From the NCBI RefSeq assembly GCF_004054105.1, contig NZ_SBLC01000006.1, positions 1-64,000 of the forward strand: 64,000 bases of DNA, read 5' to 3'. The notes under the pieces were generated by a model. That model was given only the letters and a program-made list of their open reading frames with translations. It searched no databases and was not told the origin of the DNA. Shown one piece after another: positions 45,549 through 54,066 of the stretch (positions within the stretch are counted from its first letter, which is position 1; each line of letters starts with the position of its first letter). This DNA is from Falsigemmobacter intermedius. Lineage in GTDB: Bacteria; Pseudomonadota; Alphaproteobacteria; Rhodobacterales; Rhodobacteraceae. Both the position numbers and the translations under genes were made by a program.

Positions 45549-46139
45549 ATGTCTAAGAGCGACGAGTTGAAGGCAGATCTGAAAGACGCGGCGAAGGATG
45601 TACGCGAGGGCGCGCAGGACGCCAAAGAGCGCGTGACCAGCGCGGCGAAAGACGCCGTGGCCGAAGGCAAAGAGGCGGTCGCCGCCGGTAAAGCCAAGGC
45701 GGCGGAGCTTGCGGATCAGGCCTCCGATGCGGCCGAAGATCTGGCAGGCCGTGCCTCTGACGCGGCAGGCTCGGTCGCAGACAGCCTGCGCAGCGCCGCC
45801 GGGCAGGGTGCGGATATGGCCAAAGATGTGCTCGCCGGCACCCGCGAAGCGCTGAACGCCACCGGTGAGAAGGTTGCCGATACGCTGCGGTCTGCCCGCG
45901 ATCATGCGGATCTGAAGGCGGTTCAGGACAAAGTCACCGATGTCGTCGCCGCCACGGCTGAGGCGCTTCGCGACACCCGGCTGAGCGATGTTGCGGGCGA
46001 TCTGCGCGAATCCGCGCGCCGCAATCCCGGCATGTTCATCCTTGGCGCCGCCGTTGCCGGTTTTGCGCTTGGCTGCTGGATGCAAAGCTCGGCCACCCGG
46101 TCGCGCAGCGATGATCTGATCCGGAGGCTGCGCTCGTGA
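45549..46139 (+). CDS. YqjD/ElaB-like membrane-anchored stress protein
   Basis: The 196-residue protein is a long amphipathic helix rich in Ala, Lys, Asp and Glu with LEA-like repeats (about residues 1-150). It ends in a glycine-rich membrane segment (NPGMFILGAAVAGFALGCWM) and a short basic tail. This matches the YqjD/ElaB layout; those proteins tether ribosomes to the membrane in stationary-phase E. coli. GGAGAGG precedes the ATG. It is the first of three overlapping genes equivalent to yqjD-yqjE-yqjK. Confidence 0.75.
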   Translation: MSKSDELKADLKDAAKDVREGAQDAKERVTSAAKDAVAEGKEAVAAGKAKAAELADQASDAAEDLAGRASDAAGSVADSLRSAAGQGADMAKDVLAGTREALNATGEKVADTLRSARDHADLKAVQDKVTDVVAATAEALRDTRLSDVAGDLRESARRNPGMFILGAAVAGFALGCWMQSSATRSRSDDLIRRLRS

Positions 46140-46561
46140 CCCAATCCGGCCGGGATCCGCGGCTGTCGGGCCTGGTCGGGCCCTTCGTCGCGCTCTTTCG
46201 TGTGGTGACGGCGGCAGGGGGGCTGCTCTCGACAGAGGCAGCCCTTGCGAAGGCCGAAGCAAAACAGGCAGCGGGCGATGTTGTTCGGGGCCTGGTCATA
46301 GTGCTGGTCGCCGCTGTCATTAGTATGGTGGCGCTGAATATGCTGGCCATGGCCGGGGTCGATGCGCTGATCTGGGCGGGCCTCTCGCCGGGGTGGGCAC
46401 GCTTTGCGATGGGCGGCGGTCTGCTGCTGCTGGCGCTGATCCTCGTCTCGGTGGCGAAGGGGCGTTTCAATGCTTCGCAGCGCATGTCCGGGCATATCGG
46501 CGAGCGGGTGAACAGCAATGTGGCGCTGCTGCGCCGGGAAATGGGGCCGCGCGATGTCTGA
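46136..46561 (+). CDS. YqjE-like holin-superfamily membrane protein
   Basis: The 141-residue protein has two membrane helices (GLVIVLVAAVISMVALNMLAMAG and FAMGGGLLLLALILVSVAKG) after an N-terminal amphipathic stretch, the layout of the phage-holin III-like YqjE family. Its role is unknown; it is not a phage gene here. It overlaps both neighbours by a few bases, so the three are translated together. Confidence 0.75.
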   Translation: MTQSGRDPRLSGLVGPFVALFRVVTAAGGLLSTEAALAKAEAKQAAGDVVRGLVIVLVAAVISMVALNMLAMAGVDALIWAGLSPGWARFAMGGGLLLLALILVSVAKGRFNASQRMSGHIGERVNSNVALLRREMGPRDV

Positions 46562-47624
46562 AAAAGCCCGCCTGGAACTTGAAGCCCGCCAGCGGCAGGC
46601 CGAACTCAGCGCGGCTCTGGCAGAGCTGCGCGGAACCATCGAGCCGGCTGTCCATCTGGTTGAAAAGGGCGCCGAAATGGCCGGAGCCGGGATCGACCGG
46701 GGCGCGAAGCTCCTTGGCGCAGTCGGCTCTGCGGGTGGCACGGTTGCGGGCACCGCTCAGGCGGCCGCACAAAAGCTGAGCGATGCCGCCGCGACCCTGA
46801 CCGGCCATGCGCCTGGTGAGGAGAAGACCGCTCAGGTCGCCGGGGCCGCCGGGGCCGCGGGTCTTGCCGGTGTGGCACTCTGGGGCGTGAAGCGGCTGTT
46901 GTCGAAAGGCGACAACGCTGAGCCGGTGCCGGAAGGGCCCCTGCCGGCCGTTCTGAACGCCCTTTTGCCGCGCAGCTCGTCAGAGCTGACCGACAGGGGC
47001 GGCGAATGGCTGAGTGAAGCCGACAGCCTTCGCCGCGAGGCAGATCGCCAGCTCAATAAAATTGAGCGGGCTCTGGCGCGCGGCCGTGGTGATCCGGATG
47101 ATCTGATCGCGCACCGCGATGAGGTGCTGGAGACCCTGACCAACGGGCTGAAGATCGCCTTTGCACGCGGGCTGGAAAAGCTTGATCCGGCGACCCGTGC
47201 CCATGTCCTGAAAAAACGCGGCGAGGATTATGCCGCCCATCTGGCGCAGCTTGAGGCTGAGGCGGGCGGCGGCGGTCTGACCGGCGCGCTGCGGCGTCAC
47301 CCGCTGCTCGCGGGCGGTGCCGTTCTGGTGGCGGGGGCTGCTGCGGCCTATCTGCTGCCGCGTGGTGCGGTGACGGCAGCCGCAGGCAAAGCCGCACCCG
47401 TGGTCGCCTCGCTTGCAAAGGATGTGGCGCTCGGCGCGGTCAGCCGGACCGGGCTTTGGGGCAGCCTTGCGGGTTTTGCCCTCAAGCGCATGATGACCAG
47501 GCGCGAGGAGGACGCGCCGGATGCGCAGGCACCGGCGCAGACGAGCCTGCTGTCCTCAGACCTTCCCGCCCCCTCCCGCTCCCCTCTGGTGCTCGATCAA
47601 TATGGGGCGCCGGCGCAGCGCTGA
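46554..47624 (+). CDS. DUF3618-like / YqjK-like Ala-rich membrane protein
   Basis: The 356-residue protein starts with a DUF3618-like segment (LEARQRQAELSAALAELRGTIEPAVHL) and has Ala/Gly-rich hydrophobic stretches near 85-105 and 250-275. A central acidic/basic helical domain and a disordered C-terminus complete it. It overlaps the YqjE-like gene by 8 bases and ends the operon before a shared terminator. The function is unknown; the setting suggests envelope stress tolerance. Confidence 0.65.
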   Translation: MSEKARLELEARQRQAELSAALAELRGTIEPAVHLVEKGAEMAGAGIDRGAKLLGAVGSAGGTVAGTAQAAAQKLSDAAATLTGHAPGEEKTAQVAGAAGAAGLAGVALWGVKRLLSKGDNAEPVPEGPLPAVLNALLPRSSSELTDRGGEWLSEADSLRREADRQLNKIERALARGRGDPDDLIAHRDEVLETLTNGLKIAFARGLEKLDPATRAHVLKKRGEDYAAHLAQLEAEAGGGGLTGALRRHPLLAGGAVLVAGAAAAYLLPRGAVTAAAGKAAPVVASLAKDVALGAVSRTGLWGSLAGFALKRMMTRREEDAPDAQAPAQTSLLSSDLPAPSRSPLVLDQYGAPAQR

Positions 47625-47627
47625 CTG

Positions 47628-47657
47628 AAAAAGCCCCGGAGCGATCCGGGGCTTTTT
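47628..47657. terminator. Bidirectional terminator between the stress operon and fliG
   Basis: AAAAAGCCCCGG, loop, CCGGGGCTTTTT: perfectly symmetric, so it can stop both convergent transcripts. Confidence 0.9.
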
Positions 47658-47658
47658 G

Positions 47659-48684
47659 TCAGAATTCGCCTTCGGTCAGCAGCGGATCATCTTCGCTGGG
47701 CAGGCGGATGATGTTCTGCCGCGCCAGATCATTGGCGAGATCAATCAGCTTATCCTGGGCGTCACGCGCATCCCTTGCACGCACCGGCCCAAGGGCGGCC
47801 ATCTCTTCGAGCAGCATCTCGCGCGCGCGGACGGTCAGGGCCTCGATGAACCGGTCGCGAATGCCCTTCTTTGCGCCACGCAGCGCCAGCGGCACCACCG
47901 GTCCCTCGGCCGAGCGGATAAGCCGTGAGAGAGAGTTCTGATCGAGGCGGGCCAGATCGTCGAAGGTGAACATCTTCTGTTTGATCGCCGCGAAAGCCTG
48001 GGGGCTTTCTGCCGCCAGGGTGCCCGAGATTTCCTCGAAAAGCCCGCTGTCGAGTTTGTTGAACATATCGGCAATCCGCTGGTGCGGATCGGGCCCTGTC
48101 CTGCGCGAGACCGAGCGCAGGAAGTCTTTTTCGAGCGTTTCTTCCAGCACTTCCACCGAGAAGCGGGGCAGGGTTTCCAGCGCGATCATCCGCCCCACAA
48201 TCCCGGTCATCCGGTCGCGCTCAAAAAGCGGCATAACGCGGGCGGCGACATCGGGTTTCACCCGGCTGAGGATGGCGGCGATGGTCTGATCCGTCTCACC
48301 CGAGAGATAGGTGTGGATCATCTGCTCATTGAGGGTGGCGAAGGTCTCCCAGATATTGCGCCCCGAGGCCGGGCCGCGGATCTCGGCCATGATCTCGCCA
48401 ACCTTCTGCTTGGGCAAAAAGCCCGCAAGCATCCGCTCGGCGATTTCAAACGAGCCGACCACGCCGCTTGCGCCCACGATCCCGGCCTGAAACTCTACCA
48501 GCACCTCTTCCACGGCCGAAGCCGGAATGGTCCCCAGAAGCGCCATGGCCTGGGTGATCTGCTGGATCTCAGCCTCATCAAGCTGGCTCATCAGCTCAGA
48601 GCCGCGCTCTTCGCCAACGCAGAGAAACAGCACAGCCGCTTTTTCGACGCCACGCAGCGAGACATATTCGGGGGTATATTTCAT
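47659..48684 (-). CDS. fliG: Flagellar motor switch protein FliG
   Basis: FliG is the rotor protein that meets the stator and sets torque direction. The 341-residue protein has the N-terminal FliF-binding domain (GVEKAAVLFLCVGEERGSELM), the middle domain (SGETDQTIAAILSRVKPDVAARVM) and a C-terminal domain with the charged helix RDRFIEALTVRAREMLLEEMAALGPV. In this helix Glu-Glu takes the place of E. coli Asp288-Asp289. It is the last gene of the minus-strand fli operon. Confidence 0.9.
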   Translation of the reverse strand: MKYTPEYVSLRGVEKAAVLFLCVGEERGSELMSQLDEAEIQQITQAMALLGTIPASAVEEVLVEFQAGIVGASGVVGSFEIAERMLAGFLPKQKVGEIMAEIRGPASGRNIWETFATLNEQMIHTYLSGETDQTIAAILSRVKPDVAARVMPLFERDRMTGIVGRMIALETLPRFSVEVLEETLEKDFLRSVSRRTGPDPHQRIADMFNKLDSGLFEEISGTLAAESPQAFAAIKQKMFTFDDLARLDQNSLSRLIRSAEGPVVPLALRGAKKGIRDRFIEALTVRAREMLLEEMAALGPVRARDARDAQDKLIDLANDLARQNIIRLPSEDDPLLTEGEF

Positions 48685-48687
48685 GCG

Positions 48688-49476
48688 TCAGGAGCCTGCA
48701 TAGGATTGCATGAGCGAGCCGGCCAGCATGTACCAGCCATCGATCAGCACAAAGAAAATCACCTTAAACGGCAGCGAGATCATCACCGGCGGCAGCATCA
48801 TCATCCCCGCGCCCATCAGCACCGAGGAGACGACAAGGTCGATGGCGATAAAGGGCAGGAAGATCAGAAATCCGATGGTAAAGGCGCGGCGCAGCTCGGA
48901 AATCATAAAGGCCGGAACCAGAACCGACCAGGGGGTCTCGTCGCTGATCGTGACCTGCGGGCGCTCTTCGCCGCTGCGGGTGGCATTGATGCTCAGGAAG
49001 AGATCAATGTCTTTCTCGCGGGTATTGGCGGCCATGAACTTATGGAAAGGCGCAATGATGCGGGGAAAGGCGGTTTCCTCATCCAGCGTGCCTTCGATCA
49101 TGGGGGCCAGGCCGTCGTCCCAGGCAGTCTGAAACACCGGCTGCATCACAAAAAGCGTCATGAAAAAAGCCAGCGCCGTGATGACCATATTGGGCGGCGA
49201 CTGCTGCAGCCCGAGCGCCATGCGCAGCATGGAAAAGACGATTACAAAGCGGGTGAAAGAGGTCATCACCACCAGCATGCCCGGCGCCAGTGACAGCGCC
49301 GTCATCACCCCGATCAGCTGGATCACCCGACCCGACAGCGGTGCCGTGTCGGTGCCCGGCTCAGCCAGGGTGCCCGACAGCCCCTGCAACAGGCCCGAGA
49401 GGTCCTGCGCAACAGCAGCCGGCGCGATCAGCGAAAGCCCGGCTGCAAGGATCGGCAGAAGACGGCGGATCTGCAT
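48688..49476 (-). CDS. fliP: Flagellar type III export protein FliP
   Basis: FliP forms, with FliQ and FliR, the export gate of the flagellar secretion system. The 262-residue protein has a cleavable-type N-terminal signal (MQIRRLLPILAAGLSLIAPAAVA) and the signature RFVIVFSMLRMALGLQQSPPNMV. Further membrane helices follow, ending with VLIDGWYMLAGSLMQSYAGS. It lies 3 bases from both fliN and fliG, so this is one tight transcript. Confidence 0.94.
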   Translation of the reverse strand: MQIRRLLPILAAGLSLIAPAAVAQDLSGLLQGLSGTLAEPGTDTAPLSGRVIQLIGVMTALSLAPGMLVVMTSFTRFVIVFSMLRMALGLQQSPPNMVITALAFFMTLFVMQPVFQTAWDDGLAPMIEGTLDEETAFPRIIAPFHKFMAANTREKDIDLFLSINATRSGEERPQVTISDETPWSVLVPAFMISELRRAFTIGFLIFLPFIAIDLVVSSVLMGAGMMMLPPVMISLPFKVIFFVLIDGWYMLAGSLMQSYAGS

Positions 49477-49479
49477 GGG

Positions 49480-49800
49480 TTAAAGCTGCGAGAGGTAGTC
49501 TTTGACGATCTCGGTCAGCGTGACGCCAATCCGGTTTTCGCCGACTTTCACGAGATCGCCACGGGCGACCAGGCGGTCGTTGATCATCACATCCACCGGC
49601 TCGCCGATCTTTTTGTCCAGCTCAATCACCGAGCCGCGTGAGAGCGCCAGAAGCTGATTGATCGGCATCCGCGAGCGGCCCAGCACGATCTGGACGTCGA
49701 GATTGACGTTCAGCATGGCGCGGATGCTGCTGTCTTCGGCTTTGCCGCTCTCACCCGCACCCAGAAGCTGGGCCATGAATTCAGGGTTGTCCGTGGTCAT
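49480..49800 (-). CDS. fliN: Flagellar motor switch protein FliN
   Basis: FliN stacks in the C-ring and helps in switching and export. The 106-residue protein is a SpoA/SurA-of-switch domain: LNVNLDVQIVLGRSRMPINQLL, GSVIELDKKIGEPVDVMINDRLVARGDLVKVGENRIGVTLTEIV. It starts at ATG 49800, inside the 3' end of fliH (20-base overlap). Confidence 0.92.
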   Translation of the reverse strand: MTTDNPEFMAQLLGAGESGKAEDSSIRAMLNVNLDVQIVLGRSRMPINQLLALSRGSVIELDKKIGEPVDVMINDRLVARGDLVKVGENRIGVTLTEIVKDYLSQL

Positions 49801-50464
49801 CTGATCCCTCCGTCGTGGCCTGCGCCGCATCCCGCGACAGCAGATCCAGGGTTGCGAGGATCTCACTCATGAGCGCCTCGGGGTGAAAATGGGCCTCGCC
49901 TCCGCTCCAGCGGGCGCGGGCTGCGCCCTCTGCCAGATCGGGCGCGGCGATGAGATGCACGGCCGCGCCGGTCCCGGTGAGCGCCTCGCGGAAGTCCGCC
50001 TGAAGAGGCTCAAGCGCGGCCGGCGGCACCTCCAGCGTCAGCCCGCCGGGGCCTTCGGCCAGCAGGAGGGCGCGGCGGCAGAAGGCCGCAAGGCGGCGCG
50101 GCGCAAAGCGTGCAGCGATCTCGGGCAAAAGCCGGGCCGCCAGGGCCTGGGTCAGCCGGATCAGATCGCGCTCCCGCGCCGCGCGGTAACGGCTGAGATC
50201 GCCCTCCAGCGCGCTGATCTGCGGCACGAGGGCTGCAAGGCTTTCGCGCGCGCGGGCCGCGCCATCCTCCTGCGCCAGGTGCTGCCCCTCGGCCAGGCCC
50301 TCGGCGTGGCCCTGCGCATAGCCTTCCTCGCGCGCCGCCTGAAGTTTCGCCGCAAGTTCCTCGGCCGTCAGGCTGAGGGGCGCGGGCTTTGCATCGGGGC
50401 GCGGCGCAGGGATCAGCCCTGCGGCGGCTTCGGCATCAAAATCACGGTCAAACAGAAAGGACAT
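49781..50464 (-). CDS. fliH: Flagellar assembly protein FliH-like
   Basis: FliH holds the export ATPase FliI in check and links it to the C-ring. The 227-residue protein has the FliH hallmarks: a disordered N-terminus, a Glu/Gln/Gly-rich coil with GxxxG periodicity (REEGYAQGHAEGLAEGQ), a helical region rich in Arg and Ala, and a compact C-terminal domain. fliI is not adjacent in this window. The fit rests on layout and position. Confidence 0.75.
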   Translation of the reverse strand: MSFLFDRDFDAEAAAGLIPAPRPDAKPAPLSLTAEELAAKLQAAREEGYAQGHAEGLAEGQHLAQEDGAARARESLAALVPQISALEGDLSRYRAARERDLIRLTQALAARLLPEIAARFAPRRLAAFCRRALLLAEGPGGLTLEVPPAALEPLQADFREALTGTGAAVHLIAAPDLAEGAARARWSGGEAHFHPEALMSEILATLDLLSRDAAQATTEGSDDHGQP

Positions 50465-50471
50465 GGCGGCC

Positions 50472-52127
50472 TTAATGCTTCTGATTCAGCCAGATGCGAA
50501 TCTGGCGAAGTGCCGCTTCGCTGTCTTTTTCGACCAGACGGCCAAGCTCCTCGATCTTCTGGCGGGTGACGCCGCCGCGCACCGAAGAGATGGCGACGAA
50601 GTCACTCTCCTGCGTGTCCTCATCGGTGCGATTGTCCGGCGAGCCGGTTTCATCGCCGGTGCTCTCACCCGCCGATGCGGCTTCCGCCTCGGTCGTTGCC
50701 GCCGTTGCCGCAGAGGCGGGAAGGGGGGCGGGGTCCGCTTCAGCCGCTGCCGCCGCGGGGCGTCCGGTAAAGCGGTTGATGAGCGGGCGCAGACCGAAGA
50801 CCAGGATCGCCACCATCAACAGCGCCACGATCCAGCGCATCATGGCCGGGATATGGCCCAGCAGCGATTCCGCGACACTGGCCTCAGGCGCATTGGGGAG
50901 AATGCCGCCGTCTTCAATGAAGCGCAGGCTGTCCACCGTCAGGCTGTCGCCGCGATCTTCATCAAAGCCCATGGTTGAGCGCACAAGCTGCGTCAGCCGC
51001 TCAAGCTCTTCAGGGGTGCGGTCGCGGTAGCCGTTTTCATCGCTGGTGCCATTGACCAGAACGGCGACCGACAGACGGCGCAACCCGCCCGGCTCAATCA
51101 CGGTCTCGGACCGGGTCGAGCCGATCTCAAAACGGGTCTCATCCTCTTCACGGCTGCGGTCTTCAGAGCGTCCGGCCCCGCCGTCCGCGCCGCCTGCAGC
51201 GCCGGGAAGATTGTTCAGCACATCAAGGCTTTGCGCCGATTTTTCGCTGTTTTTGGCATTCTCGCTCACTGAGCGGGTCTGGCGGGCCACACGGCCTTCC
51301 GGATCAAAACTCTCGCGCAGGATCACTTCACGGGTGGTGGCGAGTTCGGCTGCCACCCGCACGCGGACGTTTCCGGCACCGACACGGGCCGAGAGGATCT
51401 GTTCGATATTGCGCACAAGGCGCTCTTCCATGGCGATCCGGGTGCCATGAAGCGCGGCGCTGCCATCGGTGCCTTCGCCATCTGCCGCAAGGATCGTCTC
51501 ACCGGAGGCTGAAAGCACTGTCACCCGTTCAGGCGAGAGGCCGGGCAGGGCGGCTGCCACCAGGCTGCGGACCGACAGAGCCTGCTTGCGCTCAAGTGTC
51601 GCACCACGGCGGGTGCGGATGATGACGGCGGCCGAAGGCTCCGGGCGCTCGGCGGAAAAGGCTTCGCGCTCGGGCAGGACCAGATGAACGCGGGCCGCTT
51701 CGACGACATCCAGCGTCTGGACCGAGCGCGACAGCTCACCCTCCAGAGCGCGCAGGCGGTTCACCTGCTGCAGGAAGGTGTTCATGCCAAGGCCGCTTTG
51801 ATTGTCAAAAAGTTCCCAGCCCGGCACGCCCTGGGCCGCGACACCAGCCTCCGCCAGCGCCATGCGGGCGCGGGCAATATCGGTTTCCGGCAGGCTCACC
51901 AGCGTGCCATCGGGCGAGACGCGGGGGGTAAATCCGGCCTGTTCCAGCGCACGGACCATGGCTGCGCCTTCCGAGGCTGACAGATCGCCCGCCAGCGGCC
52001 GATAGACCGGTGCCAGAACAACGCTCAGCCCGAAGAGCACCGCCGCCATAACGGCAAGCCCGGTTGCGCCAAGCGCGATCAGACGACCGCGACCGAGGGA
52101 TGCGAGATTGGCAAGGATCTGCTTCAT
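50472..52127 (-). CDS. fliF: Flagellar MS-ring protein FliF
   Basis: FliF forms the inner-membrane ring on which the flagellum is built. The 551-residue protein has a first helix (GRLIALGATGLAVMAAVLFGLS), the YscJ/FliF ring domains with GVPGWELFDNQSGLGMNTFLQQVNRLRALEGELSRSVQTLDVVEAARVH, a disordered region, a second helix (MMRWIVALLMVAILVFGL), and an acidic C-terminal tail for FliG. It is the first gene of the minus-strand operon, divergent from fliL. Confidence 0.95.
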   Translation of the reverse strand: MKQILANLASLGRGRLIALGATGLAVMAAVLFGLSVVLAPVYRPLAGDLSASEGAAMVRALEQAGFTPRVSPDGTLVSLPETDIARARMALAEAGVAAQGVPGWELFDNQSGLGMNTFLQQVNRLRALEGELSRSVQTLDVVEAARVHLVLPEREAFSAERPEPSAAVIIRTRRGATLERKQALSVRSLVAAALPGLSPERVTVLSASGETILAADGEGTDGSAALHGTRIAMEERLVRNIEQILSARVGAGNVRVRVAAELATTREVILRESFDPEGRVARQTRSVSENAKNSEKSAQSLDVLNNLPGAAGGADGGAGRSEDRSREEDETRFEIGSTRSETVIEPGGLRRLSVAVLVNGTSDENGYRDRTPEELERLTQLVRSTMGFDEDRGDSLTVDSLRFIEDGGILPNAPEASVAESLLGHIPAMMRWIVALLMVAILVFGLRPLINRFTGRPAAAAAEADPAPLPASAATAATTEAEAASAGESTGDETGSPDNRTDEDTQESDFVAISSVRGGVTRQKIEELGRLVEKDSEAALRQIRIWLNQKH

Positions 52128-52141
52128 GCCCGATATCCCCC

Positions 52142-52218
52142 TGTCATGTATAAGTTCCTCTCGGCGGTACTTGTCATGTATAGTCTAAAACTGCGGCTTG
52201 CTATTCTTGTTATTCTTG
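52142..52218. promoter_or_regulatory. Divergent flagellar promoter region with direct repeats
   Basis: Two identical 11-mers TGTCATGTATA start at 52142 and 52172 (30 bases apart, same face of the helix). Two TATTCTTG copies at 52202 and 52211 follow. This AT-rich 130-base gap separates fliF from fliL, so it must contain both promoters. I see no sigma-28, sigma-54 or CtrA consensus site. Confidence 0.5.
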
Positions 52219-52257
52219 ATCTAAGCGAGAGTAAATAGACGGTTAAAGGAGTGGTGC

Positions 52258-52779
52258 ATGGCGACCGGACAGCCGGCAACGGATCAGAAGGGCAAAGGCG
52301 CCGGTGGCAGGAACCGCATGCGGTGGGTGCTGCTGGGGGCTTTGGCCATTCTGGTGGTGGGGATTGCAGCCGGCGCGGGCATCTGGCGCATGCAGCAGCC
52401 TGCGACAGTCTCTGAGGGCCAGACCATCAGCGCTGCGCGTCCGGGCAACGGCCAGGTTCTTCTGCCGATCGGTCGCATTACGGTGAATGTCGCTGCCAGC
52501 GGGCTTACCGGCGATCGTCGCACGCGCTTTCTCGTGATCGAGCCGACGCTCCTTTATGACGCGGCCTTTGATGCGGTGGCTGAAGGGCGGAAGATGGCGG
52601 AACTTCAGCCCGCTCTGCGCGACAGCTTCATCGAATATCTGTCGCAGCTCCATGAAGACGACGCCTACGGCAGCGCCGGTCTGGCGGATCTGCGCCATGA
52701 ACTGCTGCGCCGCGCCCGCCTTGTGACCGCCTCTGAGGCGCCGATCAGCATTCTGCTTCAGGACTTCGTGCTGCAATGA
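52258..52779 (+). CDS. fliL: Flagellar basal body-associated protein FliL
   Basis: FliL is a single-pass membrane protein near the stator that stabilises the motor under load. The 173-residue protein has a short basic N-terminus, one membrane helix (MRWVLLGALAILVVGIAAGAGIWRM) and a periplasmic domain with LPIGRITVNVA and RDSFIEYLSQL. AAAGGAG precedes the ATG. Its stop overlaps the fliM start (ATGA). Confidence 0.87.
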   Translation: MATGQPATDQKGKGAGGRNRMRWVLLGALAILVVGIAAGAGIWRMQQPATVSEGQTISAARPGNGQVLLPIGRITVNVAASGLTGDRRTRFLVIEPTLLYDAAFDAVAEGRKMAELQPALRDSFIEYLSQLHEDDAYGSAGLADLRHELLRRARLVTASEAPISILLQDFVLQ

Positions 52780-53771
52780 CCGACGACACCCGCCTGGAAG
52801 AGCCTTTGTCGGAACCTGCTGATGACAGCGGCTTTGAGCCGATGGGCCTGAGCCCGAAGCGGCCGCTTGAAGAAGAGATCATCGCCCGCGCCTCGGCCAA
52901 TCATGAGCCGCTGCCTATGCTTGATGTGATCTGCGCGCGCATCGCCGCAGGTCTCAGCCCGATGCTGAAAAGCCAGAACGGCTTTCTGAGCGAGACCGAG
53001 GCAGAGGCGCCGCATTATGACGCCTGGGGCCGCGCGCTCGGAACGCTGCACCGCGACAGCTGTGCGGTGATCGGCCAGTCGAGCTGGGGCGGGCCGGTTC
53101 TTTTTGCGCTGGATCCACGGCTTCTGCATGCGGTGCTCTCGGTGATGCTGGGGGGCGCCGCCGGACGTGACGCACCGCCGCAGCGGGCACCGACGGCCAT
53201 CGAAAAGGCCTTCGCCTCCCGCCTTCTGGCGCAGGTTGCGCGTGAGGCGGAACATCATTTCAGCCGGATCACCGAAGTCAGCTTCCGGCTTGAGCCGATC
53301 GAAAGCCCGGTGCAGATCGCCTCGCTTCTGGCGGCCGGCGCTCAGGTCGCGGTCTTTGAGATGCGGGTGACGCTCGGGGGGGTGACCGGGTTGATGAGCA
53401 TGCTTTTGCCGCTCGACACGCTGGAGCCGGCGCGCGCGCATCTGGGCAAGATGTTCCTTGGCGAGCGCCTGGGTGGCGATGCCTCCTGGCGCGACCATTT
53501 CGCCGGGCAGATCGGCACCGCGACCCTGCAGGTTGAGGCAGAGCTGCACCGCCTGCCGCTGCCGCTGGCGGAGGTTCTGGCCTGGAAGCCTGGCGTAACG
53601 ATCGATCTTGGCATCACGCTGGGGGCAGAGGCCACGCTGCGCTGCTCGGATCGGGCGATTTTGCATGGGGTAACGGGACGGCGCAAAAACGGCCGGGTGG
53701 CGGTGAAGATCACCCGCGAGGCCGGAGAGCCGCTGCCGCCGGGAGATGATGATGATCTCCTGGGCGATTGA
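52776..53771 (+). CDS. fliM: Flagellar motor switch protein FliM
   Basis: FliM links FliG and FliN in the C-ring and normally receives CheY-P. The 331-residue protein has the middle CheC-like domain (PVLFALDPRLLHAVLSVMLGG; IEKAFASRLLAQVAREAEHHFS) and a C-terminal SpoA domain (ATLQVEAELHRLPLPLAEVLAWKPGVTIDLG). The N-terminal 30 residues are acidic and lack the LSQxEIDALL motif used by CheY-P. It is coupled to fliL and overlaps the next gene by 26 bases. Confidence 0.85.
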   Translation: MTDDTRLEEPLSEPADDSGFEPMGLSPKRPLEEEIIARASANHEPLPMLDVICARIAAGLSPMLKSQNGFLSETEAEAPHYDAWGRALGTLHRDSCAVIGQSSWGGPVLFALDPRLLHAVLSVMLGGAAGRDAPPQRAPTAIEKAFASRLLAQVAREAEHHFSRITEVSFRLEPIESPVQIASLLAAGAQVAVFEMRVTLGGVTGLMSMLLPLDTLEPARAHLGKMFLGERLGGDASWRDHFAGQIGTATLQVEAELHRLPLPLAEVLAWKPGVTIDLGITLGAEATLRCSDRAILHGVTGRRKNGRVAVKITREAGEPLPPGDDDDLLGD

Positions 53772-54066
53772 CGGGCTGATCCTGCTGCTGCTCTTCGCAG
53801 CGCTTGGCTATGGCCTGGTGCTGGGGCGGCGGATCGCGCGGCTGCAGGCGGTGCTGCTGGAGCTCGCCCCGGTTCTGCAGGCCTTCTCAGATGCGGTCGA
53901 TCAGTCTGAGCAGTCTCTCGACGCTTTGCGCAGTGAGGCGGACCGGTTGGAGCGGGCCGCAAGACAGCTGCCGGATGAGCCGCCGGTAAGGAAAGCGCCT
54001 CAGGACGACCGCAGCGCTCTGGTGCGTTCGTTTTTTGAGACAGCCCGAAGAAAGGCCCGCGGATGA
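53746..54066 (+). CDS. Small membrane protein of the flagellar operon (DUF6468-like)
   Basis: The 106-residue protein has one N-terminal helix (AIDGLILLLLFAALGYGLVLG) followed by a coiled coil (LQAVLLELAPVLQAFSDAVDQSEQSLDALRSEADRLERAAR) and a basic tail. Three possible ATG starts are clustered at 53746-53754. Its position between fliM and motE, with overlaps to both, marks it as part of the flagellar unit. The domain name DUF6468 is from memory of the alphaproteobacterial family and not certain. Confidence 0.65.
   Translation: MMMISWAIDGLILLLLFAALGYGLVLGRRIARLQAVLLELAPVLQAFSDAVDQSEQSLDALRSEADRLERAARQLPDEPPVRKAPQDDRSALVRSFFETARRKARG

Noticed and set aside
46136-46561. Prophage holin
   Set aside because: The holin-like fold belongs to the YqjE group and sits in a conserved three-gene stress operon; there are no lysis or structural phage genes nearby.
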